DNA of 61,882 nt from assembly GCA_050485785.1 (NCBI GenBank), contig JBJHCA010000008.1:1-61882 (forward strand), in the 5' to 3' direction. Source of the stretch: JBJHCA01 sp050485785 (GTDB lineage Bacteria > Bacteroidota > Bacteroidia > Chitinophagales > Saprospiraceae). Of the stretch, positions 1 to 7,199 are shown piece after piece (positions within the stretch are counted from its first letter, which is position 1; each line of letters begins with the position of its first letter). The translations under genes were made by a program, and so were the position numbers. The notes under the pieces were generated by a model. That model did no database searches. It had not been told where the DNA came from and saw only the letters and a list, made by a program, of their open reading frames with translations.

Positions 1-121
1 TTCTTAGCATTGTCAACTTTGACGTACACACGCAATCAGCACAGACAATTGGACCGATTTTCCGGCGGCCATGGCCTGAAAAAGTAAAGGCCGGTCAAAG
101 GGCTGTTGATGCAGGGGATGG

Positions 122-736
122 TTATGGGAGAGGTGGGTGCATAAAGCGGAAGGTAAGGCTAATACGGAGGGAGCTGACTTTTTTGGTTTTGGGAATGCAG
201 TGCAGCCAGTGATGTTGTGTGGCACCCCGCATGACCAGCAAACTGCCAGGGTGCAGCACTACGGAAGCTTTGGTGCCGTCTTTCTTGTGTTTGAAGTCAA
301 AGCGGCGCGGAGCGCCGAGACTGACGGAGGCGATTACCGGGTTTTGACCGAGGCAGGGTTCGTCGTCGCTGTGCCAGCCAACGCCTTCATCGCCATTGTG
401 GTAGAGGTTGAGCAAACATGAATTGAAAACGGCTTTGGTTTGCTGCTCAATCCGGGTTTTTAACTGTTGCAGAGGCGGTGTCCAGTGCAGGGCCTGCCGG
501 CTTACGCCGGAATAGCGGTACTCGTATTGGCTGTCGCCATACCAGGCTACCTTGCGTCGGGTTTTGATCAGCTTGCCAAAGATGATGGCTTCATCGTGTT
601 TCCAGGCTATGGATGACATGAATTCCCGCATCAGGGCCAAAGCTTTTTCCTCCGGCATTACGGGGCCGTAATACAGCACTTCGCCGTCGCGGGCGATGAG
701 GTGTTGGGGATATGACTGAGGAAACAAGGATGACAT
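122..736 (-). CDS. alkB: AlkB-family 2-oxoglutarate/Fe(II) DNA dealkylase
   Basis: This 204-residue protein is predicted to remove alkyl groups from DNA bases oxidatively, using Fe(II), O2 and 2-oxoglutarate. The sequence shows the family signature NLYHNGDEGVGWHSDDEP, with iron ligands H122 and D124. The third ligand is a His near residue 179 (HHWLHCIPK). Arginines that bind 2-oxoglutarate follow in RISLTFR. The length and the N-x-Y...GWHSD arrangement fit the short bacterial/ALKBH2-3-like branch. The gene lies 11 bases downstream of the ada-like gene on the same strand, the same order as the classical ada-alkB operon, so co-induction by alkylation damage is likely (inference). The ATG at 734-736 starts right at the domain. 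Confidence 0.9.
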   Translation of the reverse strand: MSSLFPQSYPQHLIARDGEVLYYGPVMPEEKALALMREFMSSIAWKHDEAIIFGKLIKTRRKVAWYGDSQYEYRYSGVSRQALHWTPPLQQLKTRIEQQTKAVFNSCLLNLYHNGDEGVGWHSDDEPCLGQNPVIASVSLGAPRRFDFKHKKDGTKASVVLHPGSLLVMRGATQHHWLHCIPKTKKVSSLRISLTFRFMHPPLP

Positions 737-747
737 GCCGGTGGTAA

Positions 748-1602
748 TTATTCGTTTTCAGCGAAGTTAGCAGTGTTCAGTTCGCGGCCAAGGAGGACGG
801 TTTTGCGCTCCAGGCCCCAGCGGTAGCCACCCGGGCTGCCATCGTTGCGGATTACGCGGTGGCAGGGAATGAGCACCGCCACGGGATTACTGCCAACGGC
901 ATTGCCCACGGCTCTGGCTGCCGTACTTTGCCCCATGGATGCTGCCAGATCCTGATAGGTGGTGAGACGGCCTTCGGGAATGCGGAGCAGCGCTTCCCAT
1001 ACCTTGACCTGGAATGGTGTGCCTTTCAAGTGAAGGTTTAACTTGTGAGCCGGTTGGCTACCGGTCTGCAGCATTCCCAGTGCCGCAGTATGAATATCGC
1101 GATGCTGTTGAGTGATGGTGGCTGCAAAGAACTTTTTTTGCAAAGCCATTAACGCTTCCTTTTCATCGCTGATGAACTCAAGCCGGCAAATACCTCGGTG
1201 GGTGGAGGCCACCATGGCTTTGCCCAACAAAGAGTCATAAAAACACACATCCATACGCAAACCCGCGCCCCCGTTTTTGAATTCGCCGGGTGTCATGGCT
1301 TCCAAAGTGATGTAGAGGTGATGCAGCCTGCCGGTGCCCGACAATCCGGTGAGATGGCTGGTTTCCGACAGGCTGGCCCTGTGTTTTTCGAGGAGCGGCC
1401 GGCTGAACCGGAGGTTGGTGTACTGCAAGAATTGCTTGGGACTAATGCCCGCCATGCGCGTAAACACTTTTTGAAAATGATGCGGACTCATGTTTACGGC
1501 TGCGGCCAGTTCATCCAGGGATGGCTGCCGCCTGAAATGCTGCCTGATGTAGGTGATGGCGCGGCGGATGTGCTCAAAGTGAAAATGATGGGTTGATTGC
1601 AT
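748..1602 (-). CDS. ada: Ada-like AraC regulator fused to O6-methylguanine-DNA methyltransferase
   Basis: This 284-residue two-domain protein combines regulation and direct repair. Residues about 8-105 form an AraC-type double helix-turn-helix (NMSPHHFQKVFTRMAGISPKQF). Residues about 115-275 are an O6-alkylguanine methyltransferase with the active-site motif IPCHRVIRNDG (Cys247) and the downstream GGYRWGLERK. The N-terminal Ada zinc domain that senses methylphosphotriesters in E. coli Ada is absent, so activation by Cys38 methylation cannot apply. Another sensing route, such as methylation of Cys247, would be needed (inference). The gene is upstream of alkB in the same orientation and has a good Bacteroidota promoter just before it. 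Confidence 0.92.
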   Translation of the reverse strand: MQSTHHFHFEHIRRAITYIRQHFRRQPSLDELAAAVNMSPHHFQKVFTRMAGISPKQFLQYTNLRFSRPLLEKHRASLSETSHLTGLSGTGRLHHLYITLEAMTPGEFKNGGAGLRMDVCFYDSLLGKAMVASTHRGICRLEFISDEKEALMALQKKFFAATITQQHRDIHTAALGMLQTGSQPAHKLNLHLKGTPFQVKVWEALLRIPEGRLTTYQDLAASMGQSTAARAVGNAVGSNPVAVLIPCHRVIRNDGSPGGYRWGLERKTVLLGRELNTANFAENE

Positions 1603-1623
1603 GGTTTCAGCAAATGTACGTCA

Positions 1624-1654
1624 CAAATGTAAGGCCCGCTTTGCCCTTGAACAA
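1624..1654 (-). promoter_or_regulatory. predicted sigma-A promoter of ada-alkB
   Basis: Read on the minus strand, TTG (1654-1652) is followed after 20 bases by TACATTTG (1631-1624). This fits the Bacteroidota consensus TTG-N17-23-TAnnTTTG. The -7 element lies 22 bases before the ada ATG. A second TACATTTG copy at 1618-1611 lies even closer to the start but has no -33 partner. Predicted by pattern only. Confidence 0.55.
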
Positions 1655-1665
1655 CCCCAATCTTG

Positions 1666-2184
1666 CTAATCTTTGCCTCGGTGTTCACTTTCGGGAACAT
1701 ACGGTGTGAGGCGGGGAATCCACCGTGGAACCCTGGCTTTATAATGCCGGTAATCGCTACCAAATCGCTTTTCCAGGTCGGGCTCTTCCCTAACGATAAA
1801 GTAGAGAGTATTGACGGTACAGAACACCAAAGCCCAGGCCAGAATGTAGAGTGATGACCATAGCACAGCCTGCCCGGCCAGGATAATCAGTACACCGGTG
1901 ATCATGGGATTGCGGCAGTAACGGTAAGGCCCCCTCACAATCAGCTTTTGCGTGGGCTGCCATGGTGCCAGTGTACCCCCGCCAAACCTCCGAAACAGGT
2001 TGAAAGTAATCAGAAACAAGGCCAGGCCCGCAGCAATGACTACAAACCCTATAAGAGTCTGCCACAGTCCATGAGCGCCGCCGGGTTGTTCGAGCCGGTA
2101 CAGCAATGCAGGCACAATAACAGCCACAGTAAAGGGAAGCAACAGAATATCGCGGATATGGCTAAACCATGAAGGTGACGACAT
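1666..2184 (-). CDS. isoprenylcysteine carboxyl methyltransferase-like membrane protein
   Basis: This is a small integral-membrane methyltransferase-like protein of 172 residues. It has three to four hydrophobic segments, then the ICMT/PEMT-family signature RGPYRYCRNPM and the C-terminal EEPDLEKRFGSDYRHYKARV, which form the SAM site in this superfamily. Bacterial members have mostly unknown substrates (lipids or small amphiphiles), so none is assigned. I chose the ATG at 2184; a TTG five codons upstream would also be in frame. It ends 63 bases before ada starts on the same strand, with a separate promoter between, so it is probably not part of that operon. Confidence 0.8.
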   Translation of the reverse strand: MSSPSWFSHIRDILLLPFTVAVIVPALLYRLEQPGGAHGLWQTLIGFVVIAAGLALFLITFNLFRRFGGGTLAPWQPTQKLIVRGPYRYCRNPMITGVLIILAGQAVLWSSLYILAWALVFCTVNTLYFIVREEPDLEKRFGSDYRHYKARVPRWIPRLTPYVPESEHRGKD

Positions 2185-2380
2185 AGCAGTCAATATCAAA
2201 TTTTCAATGCCCGGGCTTCATTGCAGTAACTCCTGGCATACTATGGTAAAATTAAACAAAAACCAGCCACTGTTTTAGCTCCCGGGGTAATTTGAATATG
2301 GGTTGACCGAATTGGTAACGGTTCTTGTCAGGATTTTTTTTATAGCTCTTTGTGAGAAAAAATTTGAAGTATAACCCCTG

Positions 2381-2405
2381 AAGAAAGCCGGCCTGAGGCC
2401 GGTAT
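2381..2405 (-). terminator. rho-independent terminator of the gluzincin gene
   Basis: On the minus strand, directly after the peptidase stop codon, a perfect 6-bp stem CCGGCC/GGCCGG with loop TCA is followed by CTTTCTTC. The position fits termination of leftward transcription. Confidence 0.6.
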
Positions 2406-2412
2406 CAGTCTG

Positions 2413-3645
2413 TCAGCCGCAGCCATGCTCCATCAGTAAGTCCAAGTCCATATCGGGTGGGGAAGGAATGGTCAGGATGTAGTTGAGCCACTCTTTTTCA
2501 AAATCTTTCTGTGACATACCGTAAATCTCTTCAAACTGCGTAAAACCGGCTAGCCACAATTGTTTCATTTTGAAGACACCATATGTTTCATACAGGTACT
2601 TAAATACGGATGCGCTTTGCAAATAAGTGACCACTTCATTATCGCGGGCTTTGGCATCAAAGTGATCAATCAACTCAGCCATTGTGTATAGTTGATTATT
2701 GCGGGCCAGATGGGCGGCAATGGCATCAATAGGGTTGTCATAGAAACACTCATTGTCGGCATACACGGCACTGCCTTCGTTGAGCATTCGGGATGAGGTA
2801 TATCCCCACAACCGACCGGACAACAAATGAAACAACTCGTGCTTAAACTGTCGCCTTCGTTGCTCACTGCACACTATGAATAACAGGTCATGCTCCGGAC
2901 ATGCCATTCCTCCGTGAATATAAAAGCCTGTCAGTTCCTGCATTTCTGCCGGCGAATCCACCAAAATCACATGAATGCCGCGTTGGTAAGCAGTAGTGTC
3001 CAGTATTGACAATCCCCTTTGCAGGGCTACTGACAATTCAACCTTGATGGTGTCCGGGTTACGCGCGGCATAGGAGTTTCCCGTAAAGTAAAGCCTGAAG
3101 GGCCCATAGTTGACGGAAAGGAAACACAGGGTGTCATGGTGCAGAAACTGAGCAGCAAAATCGGTTACAGGGTAAAAGATCACCTCTTCCATTTCCGTGC
3201 TCAGTGTAGTTCGCTCTTGTATCACGAGGTGTTTGTTGACCCAATTCTGATAGTTGAATTCCACGTGTGCCAGGATTTGCACCCATTGGCTGTCACGATG
3301 GAGAGCTGCAAAATCCGGATCGTTTGCCAGTCTATCAAACTCAACAAAATGTCTTTCTGCAAGCCCGGCTAAAATGTCAATTGCTTTCAGATTTTCGCCG
3401 GCCATGGCACAGGAACGGGCTGCCCGGTAATACATTTCATCGGGTAAAATACCCACCCCTTTTTCCACTTCCACTTCAGCAGCGGCTATGTATGCAATGG
3501 CAGCCTGAGAAAACTGTCCGGAATCATAAAGCGAATCCCCTTCGGCTACCAGAGCAATATAGCGATAGTAATTGGGAAATCCCTGCTGTGCCAGTCCACT
3601 GCCGGCCAACAACAACAAAGCAATCAGGAAGAGAAAACTTTTCAT
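2413..3645 (-). CDS. secreted gluzincin-type (peptidase MA-like) metallopeptidase with TPR-like N-terminus
   Basis: This 410-residue exported protein starts with a signal peptide (LFLIALLLLAGSGLAQQ). Residues 35-105 look like one or two tetratricopeptide hairpins (GDSLYDSGQFSQAAIAYIAAA). The catalytic part carries HELFH (H269, E270, H273) and the downstream NEGSAVY (E290). This HExxH...E spacing matches gluzincin peptidases of the peptidase-MA type. The substrate is unknown. The ATG at 3643-3645 is preferred over the upstream ATG at 3697-3699 because it directly starts the signal peptide. It is followed by a hairpin terminator and appears to be a single-gene unit. Confidence 0.72.
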   Translation of the reverse strand: MKSFLFLIALLLLAGSGLAQQGFPNYYRYIALVAEGDSLYDSGQFSQAAIAYIAAAEVEVEKGVGILPDEMYYRAARSCAMAGENLKAIDILAGLAERHFVEFDRLANDPDFAALHRDSQWVQILAHVEFNYQNWVNKHLVIQERTTLSTEMEEVIFYPVTDFAAQFLHHDTLCFLSVNYGPFRLYFTGNSYAARNPDTIKVELSVALQRGLSILDTTAYQRGIHVILVDSPAEMQELTGFYIHGGMACPEHDLLFIVCSEQRRRQFKHELFHLLSGRLWGYTSSRMLNEGSAVYADNECFYDNPIDAIAAHLARNNQLYTMAELIDHFDAKARDNEVVTYLQSASVFKYLYETYGVFKMKQLWLAGFTQFEEIYGMSQKDFEKEWLNYILTIPSPPDMDLDLLMEHGCG

Positions 3646-4436
3646 GCTTAAGTTTTTATGGTATCCATGGAAATGCAGCATCGCGTAATTAAAATCCACA
3701 CAATGAAGCTTGTAAATCAGCTTACAATGTAACGGCTTTAACTGGTATTGGGGGGAGATTTTTGAGGATGTGTATCTTTTGGTTGTTTTGGCGATTTTAC
3801 TGAGTATGTTTAGGTACTACACCGGGTAGTCGGGTCGTCATTTAAAATTCCTGGGTTTTCATTGAACCGGCCGAAAACATAGTGAAGTTAGATGTTGAAC
3901 AGAATACTTGCAATTAACCTTTAGAATCAATGGCTGCCGCCAACTAATGGATTCTCAATAGGGCTGTATCTACATCGAAACAAACCGGTGTTACGATCCA
4001 ATAAACAGGCAAAGAGGCGTGAAGCATGAGTGGCATTGACAAGCAGTTGAGTCCTTGTGAAGAAAAGAAGACTTTACTGTGATACAACTCACAGGAACAG
4101 GATCAACATTAAATGAAATACCAAGACCCAGGTTTACCCTTGAACGAATTGAGTCAATAGTGTTGCGTTTGTACATTGCCCAATATGCCGTTGAAAGGCG
4201 TTCAGCCTTTATTAAGATAAAAGTAAAGACATTGAGAGCATGGTACAACCAAACTTAACCATTTCGAGTTTTTAATACTACATGTTAATCGTGCAAGCCC
4301 GGGGGCGGTCTGCACTGATGAGTTTCAGGGAATCCGTTCTGTAACTGCTGTCTGGTTGCACATTTTTTCCCCTTTTTTAAAAACTACAGCCTTTTTTTGA
4401 TCGATAGTTAACCGCATTAATGCTTAAACATTAATC
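3646..4436. other. long intergenic region with a gene remnant
   Basis: No convincing intact gene is present in about 790 bases. The region holds a decayed copy of the kelch gene's 3' end (about 3970-4045). It also holds a few short inverted repeats: ACTAC/GTAGT near 3811-3830, and GTGCA/TGCAC enclosing a GC-rich core near 4290-4316. An 85-codon minus-strand reading frame at 3991-4248 overlaps the remnant and has no recognisable features. The region is AT-rich and looks like scar DNA from gene loss. Confidence 0.6.
3970..4029 (+). pseudogene. remnant of a kelch-protein 3' end
   Basis: From 3994 the sequence reads in frame as RSNKQ-AKRREA-stop, matching the last codons of the intact kelch lipoprotein at 5139-6347 (RSDKQIMRSAE-stop). 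Over 58 bases spanning the stop codon and the 3' flank, about three quarters of positions are identical, including a shared TTGACAA after the stop. Upstream of about 3970 the resemblance fades. This suggests a degraded paralogue or partial duplication. Confidence 0.6.
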
Positions 4437-4943
4437 ATGAAAAGCTTAGTTTATCTACCTTTAGCCGCAATAGTCTGGGTTGCGTTTCCATTCATTTTGT
4501 TCAAGCAGTACAATAATAAACGGTTTATTGCTGAACCGATGAGCATCGTGACGCAAGATTCAGAGGGACACAAAACAAGCGGCAATCTCAAAGCTTTTTC
4601 ATCCTTATCTACTGCTAACGAAGGCGGTTCTGCAAGTTCATGGTCTGCTTTTACGTACTTTACATGTCAGCAATATGTGGACGGTTTGCCAGTAGAGATC
4701 TGTGCCAATCAACCAACACCCAGAGGGTATGTAGTTACGGCATATGGAAACAATATGTCATGCCCCGACTGGACACCCGGAGGGATGAATACTAAAATCG
4801 TTTCCAGACCGCATACCAACATTTCGGTTTGCGCCACCTCCCGTATTCCGAATGGATATGTAGTAACGAGATACGGAAACAGCCTGAATTGCCTGAACTG
4901 GTCACCCGGAGGTCAAACCACAATCAAAATCAGAAGGCTATAA
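4437..4943 (+). CDS. exported or membrane-anchored protein with two tandem GYVVT-YGN repeats
   Basis: This 168-residue protein was not recognised as a named family. An N-terminal hydrophobic segment (residues 4-24) followed by a basic stretch suggests a signal anchor or uncleaved signal. The C-terminal 90 residues consist of two about 40-residue copies of a motif. The first reads EICANQPTPRGYVVTAYGNN then CPDWTPGG; the second reads SVCATSRIPNGYVVTRYGNS then CLNWSPGG. Each copy has two cysteines (C..C about 20 apart), suggesting two small disulfide-stabilised beta modules outside the cytoplasm. It sits alone in the AT-rich accessory segment before the kelch gene. Confidence 0.6.
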   Translation: MKSLVYLPLAAIVWVAFPFILFKQYNNKRFIAEPMSIVTQDSEGHKTSGNLKAFSSLSTANEGGSASSWSAFTYFTCQQYVDGLPVEICANQPTPRGYVVTAYGNNMSCPDWTPGGMNTKIVSRPHTNISVCATSRIPNGYVVTRYGNSLNCLNWSPGGQTTIKIRRL

Positions 4944-5138
4944 ATGCATGAATGCTTTATGTATCCGGACATATAAACTAAGTTATCCCAGAGCAAACAC
5001 AGGTCAGGATGAATTGTGAATTTTTATCCGGTTTGGAGTTGTTAATACTGGTTCAATGTAAAAAACTATTTGCCGGATGACAGTTTTATATGCAAAGCCG
5101 GATACACCAATTTTCTTAATTTTTAAAGCTTCGGAATT

Positions 5139-6347
5139 ATGAAGTTATCCTTGTTGTGCATTTTCCTGTTAGTCATCAACTGCGAACCAATGAATCCGGA
5201 GAATAATGACCCCAATTCTTATATGGACCCGGCGAACCCGAAAGCCAATACTGAATTCAAGCTTACTCGGGAAATGTCTGCCGACCCAGCCGGAAAGGAT
5301 TTGTTGGTTCAGACAGGATCTATGCAAATTGCCCGTGCTGCCCACACATCTACACTTCTAACGAATGGACATGTCCTTATTTGTGGCGGATTCGCAGGCA
5401 ACAATGATTTCCTTTCCAGTGTGGAAATTTATGATCCTTCATTGAATACTTTCCGTCAAATTGGTGATATGACTGTTCCAAGAGTTAGTCACACAGCTAC
5501 TTTACTGCCTGATGGAAAAGTGTTGATTGCCGGAGGATATGATGGCAGGTACCTCTCGTCCACCGAAATTTTTGATCCGCAAACTGAATCCTTTACACCC
5601 GGAAGCGAAATGAATATACCTCGCATGGGGCATACTGCCACCTTGCTTGACAATGGTACAATTCTGTTTGCCGGCGGGGTTGGTACCGGTTGGGAGTTTC
5701 TGCAATCGGCAGAGGTTTATAACGTAGATTCAAGAGTCTTTTCAATGACCAATTCAATGAGTTTTGCCCGTTCAGCACATGCAGCTCTGCTGTTAACTGA
5801 TGGGACAGTGCTGGTTTCAGGTGGTCATCAAGGAAGAAGAGCCAATATTGAAATTTACGCTGACGCGGAAATCTACCACCCTGCAACAGGCAGGTTTACC
5901 CAAACCGGGAATATGAGTATCCGAAGGCACAAACACGATATGGTATTACTTGAGGATGGAACTGTCCTCATTACAGGAGGGGCAGATGAAACTGATTACG
6001 GAGGTATATATAAAAGTACAGAAATTTACTACCCTGATTTGGGGCTCTTCAAAACCTCAATCGACATGATGCATCCTCGCTTTAAACACAATGGTACATC
6101 AGTATTATTGCCGGGCGGAAATGTAATGGTTGCAGGAGGAAGCAATCAAATTGAAATATATGATCCGGCTGAAAATATGTTTCAGCTTGTAGAAGGAGTC
6201 ATGGCAGGGAAGCGATATTTTTCATGTGTTACCCCATTAACTAATGGTGAAGTGTTGATTACCGGAGGATATGACGAGAATATTAGTCCGGACAATCGGG
6301 CATGGATCTTCCGATCCGATAAACAGATAATGAGAAGTGCAGAATGA
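5139..6347 (+). CDS. kelch-repeat lipoprotein
   Basis: This 402-residue protein is a predicted lipoprotein: a short hydrophobic signal ends in LLVINC (Cys15). It is built from about seven kelch-type blades, each with the pattern R..H(T/A)..LL.(N/D)G.VL(I/F).GG. Examples are PRVSHTATLLPDGKVLIAGG, PRMGHTATLLDNGTILFAGG and ARSAHAALLLTDGTVLVSGG, followed by an EIYDP-like strand. This predicts a beta-propeller on the cell envelope, with a binding role rather than a recognised catalytic one. The 3' end has a decayed relative about 2.3 kb upstream. Confidence 0.8.
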   Translation: MKLSLLCIFLLVINCEPMNPENNDPNSYMDPANPKANTEFKLTREMSADPAGKDLLVQTGSMQIARAAHTSTLLTNGHVLICGGFAGNNDFLSSVEIYDPSLNTFRQIGDMTVPRVSHTATLLPDGKVLIAGGYDGRYLSSTEIFDPQTESFTPGSEMNIPRMGHTATLLDNGTILFAGGVGTGWEFLQSAEVYNVDSRVFSMTNSMSFARSAHAALLLTDGTVLVSGGHQGRRANIEIYADAEIYHPATGRFTQTGNMSIRRHKHDMVLLEDGTVLITGGADETDYGGIYKSTEIYYPDLGLFKTSIDMMHPRFKHNGTSVLLPGGNVMVAGGSNQIEIYDPAENMFQLVEGVMAGKRYFSCVTPLTNGEVLITGGYDENISPDNRAWIFRSDKQIMRSAE

Positions 6348-6517
6348 GTTGCTTTGACAAACAATGGAACCGGTTTTAGCATATAAGACTTTGGTGGAAT
6401 CATGGGAATGTAATCCAGCAACATGAAAAAATAACTTAACATACTGTCTAGGTTTGGGGGAACAATGCATTTTTGTTTAATAACCACATATGGGGCTATA
6501 AAGCCATATGATCACCT

Positions 6518-6541
6518 CAAACCAAACTTTGATGTGGTTTT
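6518..6541. promoter_or_regulatory. HipB operator candidate O1
   Basis: Imperfect 9-bp inverted repeat CAAACCAAA-N6-TGTGGTTTT. Its right arm matches the consensus half-site AAAAYCACA (read in reverse complement). The centre is 6529.5, exactly 62 bases before the centre of O2. Confidence 0.55.
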
Positions 6542-6579
6542 GCCGATTTCGCGTCGCATTGAAGAATAAAAAGCAAGAA

Positions 6580-6603
6580 AAAACCACACTATAATGTGAT
6601 TTT
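6580..6603. promoter_or_regulatory. HipB operator candidate O2
   Basis: Best of the three palindromes: AAAACCACA-CTATAA-TGTGATTTT, 9-bp arms with one mismatch and a 6-bp spacer, centred at 6591.5. It lies immediately upstream of the predicted -33 element, so bound repressor could block RNA polymerase. Confidence 0.65.
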
Positions 6604-6605
6604 GT

Positions 6606-6636
6606 TTGCTTGACTAAAAAGCAAACCGTACTTTTG
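6606..6636 (+). promoter_or_regulatory. predicted sigma-A promoter of hipBST
   Basis: TTG (6606-6608), 20 bases, then TACTTTTG (6629-6636), matching TTG-N17-23-TAnnTTTG. The expected start site near 6643 falls in operator O3. The promoter is flanked by O2 on the left and O3 on the right. Confidence 0.6.
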
Positions 6637-6641
6637 ACACT

Positions 6642-6665
6642 AAAATCACAGTATGATGTTAGTTA
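6642..6665. promoter_or_regulatory. HipB operator candidate O3 overlapping the hipB start
   Basis: AAAATCACA-GTATGA-TGTTAGTTA. The left arm fits the consensus perfectly, while the right arm matches only 6 of 9 positions. The centre is 6653.5, exactly 62 bases after O2. It overlaps the expected transcription start and the first possible ATG of hipB, consistent with autoregulation. Confidence 0.5.
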
Positions 6666-6865
6666 AAATGTTGGGGGAAACTATCAAAAACAGACGAAAG
6701 GAGCTTGGCATAACACAACCTCACTTAGCCGAGCTGGCAAAAGTGAGCACGAATACGCTGTATAAATTAGAACAGGGAAAAGGCAATCCTTCATTGGAAG
6801 TATTGAACAAATTAACCGAAGTATTGGGATTGGAACTAACGCTGAAAGTGAAAAAGAAACAATAA
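6653..6865 (+). CDS. hipB: HipB-type XRE-family antitoxin/autorepressor
   Basis: This 70-residue protein is almost entirely a Cro/C1-type helix-turn-helix (IKNRRKELGITQPHLAELAKVS, then TLYKLEQGKGNPSLEVLNKL) with a basic tail (LKVKKKQ). The length and domain fit HipB, the DNA-binding component that represses hip operons and binds the kinase. It is followed after 4 bases by hipS, then by an overlapping hipT. The first ATG (6653) overlaps operator O3; the in-frame ATG at 6668 (MLGETIKNRRK) is an equally good start. The gene is AT-rich compared with the arg genes to its right. Confidence 0.85.
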   Translation: MMLVKMLGETIKNRRKELGITQPHLAELAKVSTNTLYKLEQGKGNPSLEVLNKLTEVLGLELTLKVKKKQ

Positions 6866-6869
6866 GTCA

Positions 6870-7199
6870 ATGAGAGCAATGCATATATATTGCAATGGGA
6901 TTCTGGCAGGAACACTGACAGAAGAAAATCGCCGGCATTATGTTTTCACCTATGATGACAAATATTTTAATGATGAAAGCATGCCATCGATCAGTTTAAC
7001 AATGCCAAAAACACAAAAAGAATATATAAGCAAGTTTTTATTTCCATTTTTTTTCAACATGCTAAGTGAAGGCGTAAACAGACAATTGCAAAGCACACAA
7101 TGGAGAATAGATGTTGAAGATAACTTCGGTTTGCTGGCAGCAACGGCACAGGATGATACGATTGGAGCGATAACTGTAAAACCATTGAAGACAAAATGA
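6870..7199 (+). CDS. hipS: HipS-like protein (separate HipA N-terminal subdomain)
   Basis: This 109-residue protein matches only the N-terminal subdomain of HipA kinases: an opening strand (IYCNGILAGTLTEENRRHYVFTY), the SMPSISLTMP segment, and the LFPFFFNMLSEGVN motif corresponding to FPFF.NLLPEG in HipA. In the three-component HipBST system described from enteropathogenic E. coli, this separate small protein is the antitoxin that neutralises HipT (family knowledge). It follows hipB by 4 bases and overlaps hipT by 4 bases (ATGA), indicating translational coupling. Confidence 0.8.
   Translation: MRAMHIYCNGILAGTLTEENRRHYVFTYDDKYFNDESMPSISLTMPKTQKEYISKFLFPFFFNMLSEGVNRQLQSTQWRIDVEDNFGLLAATAQDDTIGAITVKPLKTK

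Larger units (their letters stand above)
6348..6652. other. intergenic regulatory region of the HipBST locus
   Basis: The about 305 bases between the kelch gene and hipB contain three palindromic sites with centres 62 bases apart and a good sigma-A promoter, each listed separately. Nothing coding is apparent. Confidence 0.7.

Noticed and set aside
13..225. 70-codon minus-strand frame at the left edge
   Set aside because: It is an out-of-frame shadow of the alkB 3' end with no features of its own. Bases 1-121 appear noncoding.
3991..4248. 85-codon minus-strand reading frame
   Set aside because: It overlaps the decayed kelch 3' end on the other strand and shows no domain, signal or plausible start signal. 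A similar antisense frame also exists opposite the intact kelch gene end.
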